Shown here one piece after another: positions 59,554-64,000 of a DNA stretch of 64,000 nt. The position numbers and the translations under genes were made by a program. This DNA comes from JAWLHJ01 sp040904945. GTDB taxonomy: Bacteria > Gemmatimonadota > Gemmatimonadetes > Longimicrobiales > Gaopeijiaceae. Position 1 is the first letter of the stretch; each line of letters opens with the position of its first letter. The notes under the pieces were generated by a model, which saw only the letters and a program-made list of their open reading frames with translations, did no database searches and had not been told where the DNA came from. The stretch covers positions 1-64,000 of the forward strand of contig JBBDSM010000117.1 of assembly GCA_040904945.1 (NCBI GenBank). The letters are read 5' to 3'.

Positions 59554-60129
59554 ATGCACATGATGTTCATGATCCAGGCAGCGCTTCCGCAGGTGGTCGA
59601 GCGTCGGGACGCACTCACCATGGCCGCCGACATCGCCGTCGTGGTCACGGGACTCGCCGTGATCGCGCTCGCGGTGGTCTTGATCGTCGCGGTCCTCGAA
59701 GCACGCGCGACCCTGCGCGAGGTGCGTATCGGAGTCCGCCAGAACCTTGGTCCGGTCTCCGACCGGGCACGGTCGATCTCGGACAACGTCGAGACGATCA
59801 CGGATACACTGAGAGTGGAAGTACGACACCTGCGCTCCTCCGTGCGCGCCATCAACGACCGCCTCGAGCAGGCGTCCGACCACATGGAGGACCGGATCGA
59901 AGAGTTCAACGCGCTGCTCGAAACCGTCCAGTCCGAGGCCGAGGACATCTTCCTCGACACCGCCGCCACGGTTCACGGATTACGTGAAGGAGCACGGTCG
60001 ATCGGAAGGAATGCCAAAGAGCTGCACGACTCATCAGACACGGGTCCTGAAGATGCTTCCGGTGCCAGGAGGCCGGCAGGCGATCCGATCGGACGCGCGG
60101 CCGCCGAAGCGGATCGCGACGCCGTCTGA
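59554..60129 (+). CDS. Single-pass membrane protein with coiled coil (DUF948-like)
   Basis: A 191-residue protein: one membrane helix (AVVVTGLAVIALAVVLIVAVL, about residues 26-47) followed by a long amphipathic helix (LREVRIGVRQNLGPVSDRARSI, VRHLRSSVRAINDRLEQASDHM). This is the layout of DUF948/YtxG-type general stress proteins. The C-terminal 40 residues are disordered. Starts may also be the ATGs at 59560 or 59563. Divergent from murA over a 167-base gap with no convincing promoter; the phospholipase-like gene follows after 25 bases. Confidence 0.65.
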   Translation: MHMMFMIQAALPQVVERRDALTMAADIAVVVTGLAVIALAVVLIVAVLEARATLREVRIGVRQNLGPVSDRARSISDNVETITDTLRVEVRHLRSSVRAINDRLEQASDHMEDRIEEFNALLETVQSEAEDIFLDTAATVHGLREGARSIGRNAKELHDSSDTGPEDASGARRPAGDPIGRAAAEADRDAV

Positions 60130-60154
60130 ACGCTTCCGGCCCAGCTGGCGTGCC

Positions 60155-61144
60155 ATGAGTTCCTTGCTCTCGCGGGCCCTGTTCATCGTGACCGGATGGT
60201 TTCTGCTGACCCCCGACGAGGTGGCAGCGTGGGGCCCGGCGACCCACATCGCGCTCGGTGAAGCGGTGCTCGCATCGCTCCATCTCGTCCCGCCAGCCGT
60301 GCGCGCGATCCTCGAGCGGTACCCCCTGCACTTCCTCTATGGCTCGGTGGCCGCGGACATCTCGTTCGCCAAGAAGTACGTGCCCACCGGTCGGCACTGC
60401 CACGACTGGTCCGTCGGCGAGGAGATCCTGGCGTCGGCCGAGACCGAGCGGCTCGCTTCGGTCGGGTACGGCTATCTGGCCCACCTGGCGGCCGACACCA
60501 TCGCCCACAACATCTTCGTGCCCCGGCAGCTCCTTCTGACCAGCACGACGCAGGCGCTGGGTCATGCCTACTGGGAGCACCGCATGGACATGCACGTCGG
60601 CGAAGACTTTTTGTCGCTCGCCCGGCACGTCGTCATGGATCACGACCACAGCGAGGCCGACACCCTCTTCGACGACGTGCTGAGCCGAACCATCTTCACG
60701 TTCGGCACGAACCGCCGGATCTTCCGCGGGATGATCCAGTTCCAGGGATACGAGCGGTGGCAGAAGGTCTTCAGCCAGGTGCTTTCGAAGTCACGCTTCG
60801 ACCTTCCGGACCCCACGGTGGACCGGTATTTCGAGACCGCCTTCGAGCGCGTGATCGGCTACCTCAACGATCGATCGGGGTCGGCCGCGGCCGAGGCGGA
60901 CCCGGTCGGCGACCTCAATCTGAAGCTCGCGAAGAAGGTTCGCCGTCGTGCCCTCTCGGATCAGAGGGCGGCCCATCCGGAGGCGCTCGAGGAGATGGCC
61001 GAAGCGTTCTTCCCGCTGCCGAGCGAGCGCTCCGTTTATTGGCCGCAGATCAGCGAGCCGGAGTTCGCGGCCGGGATCACGTCCTGGAACGGAGGCCGTC
61101 GCACGCTTCCGCGCGCCCCGGCATCCGAAGAAGAGGGGTCCTGA
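60155..61144 (+). CDS. Zinc-dependent phospholipase C-like protein
   Basis: A 329-residue protein with a signal peptide (FIVTGWFLLTPDEVAA). The mature N-terminus starts WGPATHIALGEAVL, where the terminal Trp and the His are zinc ligands in phospholipase C/S1-P1-type nucleases; further ligands are in CHDWSVG, YLAHLAADTIAHNIF and HRMDMHVGEDF. It is therefore a member of the Zn_dep_PLPC family (PF00882) and may act outside the cytoplasmic membrane. Substrate unknown. Start ATG 60155 gives the signal peptide its normal length. It converges on gatB. Confidence 0.82.
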   Translation: MSSLLSRALFIVTGWFLLTPDEVAAWGPATHIALGEAVLASLHLVPPAVRAILERYPLHFLYGSVAADISFAKKYVPTGRHCHDWSVGEEILASAETERLASVGYGYLAHLAADTIAHNIFVPRQLLLTSTTQALGHAYWEHRMDMHVGEDFLSLARHVVMDHDHSEADTLFDDVLSRTIFTFGTNRRIFRGMIQFQGYERWQKVFSQVLSKSRFDLPDPTVDRYFETAFERVIGYLNDRSGSAAAEADPVGDLNLKLAKKVRRRALSDQRAAHPEALEEMAEAFFPLPSERSVYWPQISEPEFAAGITSWNGGRRTLPRAPASEEEGS

Positions 61145-61199
61145 CGGAGGCGAGGCGGGCGACGGATCACGCCGGGCGAGGGAGGCGCGACGTGGGGGC

Positions 61200-62630
61200 T
61201 CAGTCGTCGAGCCCGGTCCGCAGCAGCTCGCTCACCTGACGTGGGTCGGCCTGCCCCTGCGAGCGGCCCATGACACGTCCCATGAGGAAACCGAGGATCT
61301 TCTTCTCTCCGGCCCGGTAGCGGTCCACCTCCTCGGGGTGCGCTTCGAGCACCTCGGCCACCCAGGTCTCGAGCCGCGCGGTGTCGCGGATCTGGACGAG
61401 TCCTTCGCGCTCCACGATCTCGCGCACGGGCGTCTCGTCGTCCGGGAGTAGCGCCAGCACCTTCTTGGCCGCCGAGTCCGACACGACGCCCTCCTTCACG
61501 AGCTCGAGGATCTCCACGATCCGTGACGGGCCCACCGGAAAGCGCTCGGGGGCCTCGCCACGCTCGTTCATGAGCGCCTGCACCGGCCCCATCACCCAAT
61601 TCGCGGCCAGTTTGGCGTCACGGGCGCCCTGCACCACCGTCTCGAAGTACTCGGCCGTGGCCCGGGCCTGGGTCAGCACTCCGGCGTCGTACTCGGAGAG
61701 CGCGTACGCTTCCATGAAGCGGGTCCGCCGAGCGGCCGGGAGCTCCGGAAGCTCCGCACGGGCGTCGTCGAGGGCTTCGGACTCGATGAGGAGAGGCGGG
61801 AGGTCCGGGTCGGGGAAGTACCGGTAGTCATGGCTCTCCTCCTTGGAGCGCATCGGCCGCACGGTGCCCCGATGGTCGTCCCAGAGGAGCGTCTGTTGCT
61901 CGATGCGCCCGCCAGCGTCCAACACCTCGCGTTGCCGGGCAATCTCGATTTCGAGCGCCCGCTCGATGCCTGAGAACGAGTTCACGTTCTTGATCTCGGT
62001 CTTGGTGCCGAGCGTGTCCGAGCCCACGGGGCGCAGTGAGATGTTGGCGTCTGCGCGGAGGCTTCCCTCCTCCATGTTGCAATCGCTCACGTCCACATAC
62101 TCGAGGATCTGCTTGAGGGCACCGAGGAAAGCGCGGCTGTCGGCCGGGGAGCGAAGGTCGGGCTCCGTGACGATCTCCACGAGAGGGGTGCCCGCGCGAT
62201 TCAGATCGACGGCACTCTTCCCTGGAACCCGGTCGTGGATGAGCTTGCCCGCGTCTTCCTCCATATGGATACGGTGAATCCGGACCGTCCTCGGGCCGTC
62301 GGGCCCGGCGAACACGAGGGTGCCGTCCGTCGCGAGGGGCTCCTCGAACTGGCTGATCTGATACCCCTTGGGGAGATCCGGATAGAAGTAGTTCTTCCGA
62401 GCCCAGACGCTCCGGTCGTGGACCGTGCAATCGAGGGCGAGCGCGGTCCGGAGCGCCAGCCGCACGGCCTCGGGGTTCACGGTCGGGAGCGCGCCGGGCA
62501 GCCCCAGACAGACGGGACAGACGTGGGTGTTCGGTGCGTCCCCAAAGACCACCCGGTTGCCGCAGAACAGCTTCCGCTCAGTGCGAAGCTGCACATGGAT
62601 CTCGATGCCGATGACGACTTCCCAGCTCAC
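61200..62630 (-). CDS. gatB: Aspartyl/glutamyl-tRNA(Asn/Gln) amidotransferase subunit B
   Basis: A 476-residue GatB that, with GatA and GatC, amidates Glu-tRNA(Gln) or Asp-tRNA(Asn). The kinase-like N-domain begins WEVVIGIEIHVQL; DLPKGYQISQFEEPL, NRAGTPLVEIVTEPD and the Cys pair in HVCPVCLGLPG are intact, and the YqeY tail domain ends the protein. GTG start at 62630 overlaps the gatA stop (GTGA). Confidence 0.96.
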   Translation of the reverse strand: MSWEVVIGIEIHVQLRTERKLFCGNRVVFGDAPNTHVCPVCLGLPGALPTVNPEAVRLALRTALALDCTVHDRSVWARKNYFYPDLPKGYQISQFEEPLATDGTLVFAGPDGPRTVRIHRIHMEEDAGKLIHDRVPGKSAVDLNRAGTPLVEIVTEPDLRSPADSRAFLGALKQILEYVDVSDCNMEEGSLRADANISLRPVGSDTLGTKTEIKNVNSFSGIERALEIEIARQREVLDAGGRIEQQTLLWDDHRGTVRPMRSKEESHDYRYFPDPDLPPLLIESEALDDARAELPELPAARRTRFMEAYALSEYDAGVLTQARATAEYFETVVQGARDAKLAANWVMGPVQALMNERGEAPERFPVGPSRIVEILELVKEGVVSDSAAKKVLALLPDDETPVREIVEREGLVQIRDTARLETWVAEVLEAHPEEVDRYRAGEKKILGFLMGRVMGRSQGQADPRQVSELLRTGLDD

Positions 62631-64000
62631 GACGCGGTCCCTCCGGGCGAGGCTTCGAGGGCGGCGCCGACCCGGACGGTCGTGTCCTCCCGCCACCACG
62701 GCGCCAGGATCTGGCCTCCGACCGGCAGCCCGTCGAGCGAGCCGATGGGGACCGACATCCCGGGAATCCCGGCCAGATTTGCGGTCACGGTGAAGACGTC
62801 GGACATGTACATCTCGACGGGGTCGTCGATCCTCTCTCCGATGGGGAACGCGGTCGTGGGGGTGGTCGGCGTGAAGAGCGCATCGACACCGGAGTCGAAG
62901 ACCTCGCGAAAGTCCCGCCTGATGAGGGCGCGGGCCCGCTGGGCCCGGCCGTAGTACTGGTCGTAGTACCCTGCCGAGAGCGCGTACGTCCCCAACATGA
63001 TCCGGCGCTTCACCTCCGTACCGAAGCCGGTCGAGCGTGTCGCCTCGTGCATAGCCCCGATGTCGTCGGCCTCACGCCGGACGCCAAAGCGCACACCATC
63101 GAAGCGCGACAGGTTGCTCGACGCTTCGGCCGGCGCCAGCACGTAGTAGGTCGGGATCGCGAAGCGCGAATGCGGTAGCGACACCGGGCGGAGCTCGGCT
63201 CCCGCTCGCTTCAAACGCTCCAGCGCCGCGTCGATCAGCCCGCGGATCCCCGCGTCGAGCGTATCCGGTAGGTACTCCTCGGGCACACCCACGACGAGCC
63301 CCTCCACGCCCTTCCCCGCCGCGTCGACGAGCGTCGGGGCAGCCCGATCGACCGAGGTCGCATCGAGGGGGTCGTAGCCCGACACGGCCTCGAGGAGACG
63401 AGCGGCGTCGACCACGGTCCTGCCGAAGGCGCCGATCTGATCCATCGACGACGCGAACGCGACCAGGCCGTAGCGGCTCACCCGGCCGTACGTGGGCTTG
63501 AGGCCCACCACACCGCAAAACGCCGCCGGTTGCCGGACGGATCCTCCGGTCTCGGATCCGAGCGCCATCGACACGTATCCCGCCGCCACCGCGGCCGCCG
63601 AGCCTCCCGAGCTACCACCGGTCACCCTCGTGCGGTCGTGCGGATTCCGGGTCGGGCCGAACGCCGAGCTCTCGGTGGAGGAGCCCATCGCGAACTCGTC
63701 CAGATTGGTCTTCCCCACGACGACCGCGCCAGCCGCCCGTAGCTTCCGGATCGCGGTCGCCTCGAACGGGGAGCGGTACCCTTTCAGAAGGCGGGATCCG
63801 CAGGTGGTCGGGAGCTCCAGCGTGGCGATGTTGTCCTTCACGGCAACCGGGACCCCGGCGAGGGGGGCGTCCCCGTCGATAAGGTCCGTCGCGGCGCCAG
63901 CGAGGTCGTTCGCCAACGAGATGAAGGCGTTCAGCCCTTCCGGCCCCGCCTCGGCGGCCCGAATGCGATCGACGACGTCGACCGCCCGTCCGCGCGTCAC
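62627..64000 (-). CDS. gatA: Aspartyl/glutamyl-tRNA amidotransferase subunit A (N-terminus outside window)
   Basis: At least 457 residues of an amidase-signature protein. Catalytic Lys in VPVAVKDNIATL, and the Ser-cisSer triad region in GGSSGGSAAAVAAG with SETGGSVRQPAAFCG, are intact. A GTG at the very last bases could start it, but the family usually has about 15-20 more residues before the region matching VDVVDRIRAAE, so the gene probably extends beyond 64000. gatC would be expected upstream. Confidence 0.93.
   Translation of the reverse strand: MTRGRAVDVVDRIRAAEAGPEGLNAFISLANDLAGAATDLIDGDAPLAGVPVAVKDNIATLELPTTCGSRLLKGYRSPFEATAIRKLRAAGAVVVGKTNLDEFAMGSSTESSAFGPTRNPHDRTRVTGGSSGGSAAAVAAGYVSMALGSETGGSVRQPAAFCGVVGLKPTYGRVSRYGLVAFASSMDQIGAFGRTVVDAARLLEAVSGYDPLDATSVDRAAPTLVDAAGKGVEGLVVGVPEEYLPDTLDAGIRGLIDAALERLKRAGAELRPVSLPHSRFAIPTYYVLAPAEASSNLSRFDGVRFGVRREADDIGAMHEATRSTGFGTEVKRRIMLGTYALSAGYYDQYYGRAQRARALIRRDFREVFDSGVDALFTPTTPTTAFPIGERIDDPVEMYMSDVFTVTANLAGIPGMSVPIGSLDGLPVGGQILAPWWREDTTVRVGAALEASPGGTAS

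Overview
The window is a G+C-rich bacterial chromosome segment made almost entirely of densely packed housekeeping genes. The best guess for the host is a Gemmatimonadota (Gemmatimonadetes) bacterium or a close relative. The reasons are the mix of a Gram-negative envelope (heptose phosphatase GmhB, lipoproteins, possible outer-membrane barrels), large DUF4175/DUF4159 membrane-secreted proteins, lipoproteins with Asp-Ser-Leu-rich linkers, and a nusA-infB neighbourhood arranged as in Bacillus. No 16S rRNA gene is present, so this placement is inference. I see no rRNA, tRNA, CRISPR array, insertion sequence, phage gene or integration site, and no gap over 300 bases without a gene.

Layout. 1-1.0 kb (+): the end of a TlpA-type thioredoxin and a DUF3127 OB-fold-like protein, closed by a strong bidirectional terminator. 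1.1-24.9 kb (all -): read from high to low coordinates, trxA; then a chain of six genes joined by 4-base stop/start overlaps (rsmI, DUF4159, DUF4175, TPR protein, secreted Cys-containing protein, JAMM-DinG helicase); then a small membrane protein, an FAH-family enzyme, an LL-diaminopimelate-type aminotransferase, a membrane-anchored unknown, valS, an Ig-like lipoprotein, selA, gmhB, an A-type Fe-S carrier, a metallo-hydrolase, purN and purH. 24.9-31.7 kb (mixed strands): methylmalonyl-CoA epimerase, two small lipoproteins, clpB, an M48 lipoprotein protease, a small predicted barrel and a Rid protein.

31.7-44.1 kb (-): mreB-mreC-mreD-mrdA-rodA (cell-wall elongation) running into accD, folC, hisS, a small two-helix membrane protein, proS and guaA. 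44.2-57.6 kb (-): the rimP-nusA-L7Ae-infB-DUF503-rbfA-truB-ribF-rpsO-pnp-M16-ald-dut series, linking transcription elongation, initiation factor, ribosome maturation, tRNA modification and RNA decay. It is headed by a good sigma70-type promoter followed by an intrinsic terminator inside the leader, which looks like an attenuator. 57.7-64 kb: a coiled-coil protein and murA (-), a DUF948-like protein and a zinc phospholipase C-like protein (+), then gatB and the start-truncated gatA (-).

The most unusual items are: a RadC-like JAMM domain with a complete metal motif fused to a DinG/XPD helicase that lacks one Fe-S cysteine; the six-gene overlap chain in which it sits, four of whose members are secreted or membrane proteins of unknown role; a MurA with Asp in place of the fosfomycin-target Cys; the leader terminator of the nusA operon; and acidic low-complexity tails on NusA, IF-2 and RbfA from one operon.
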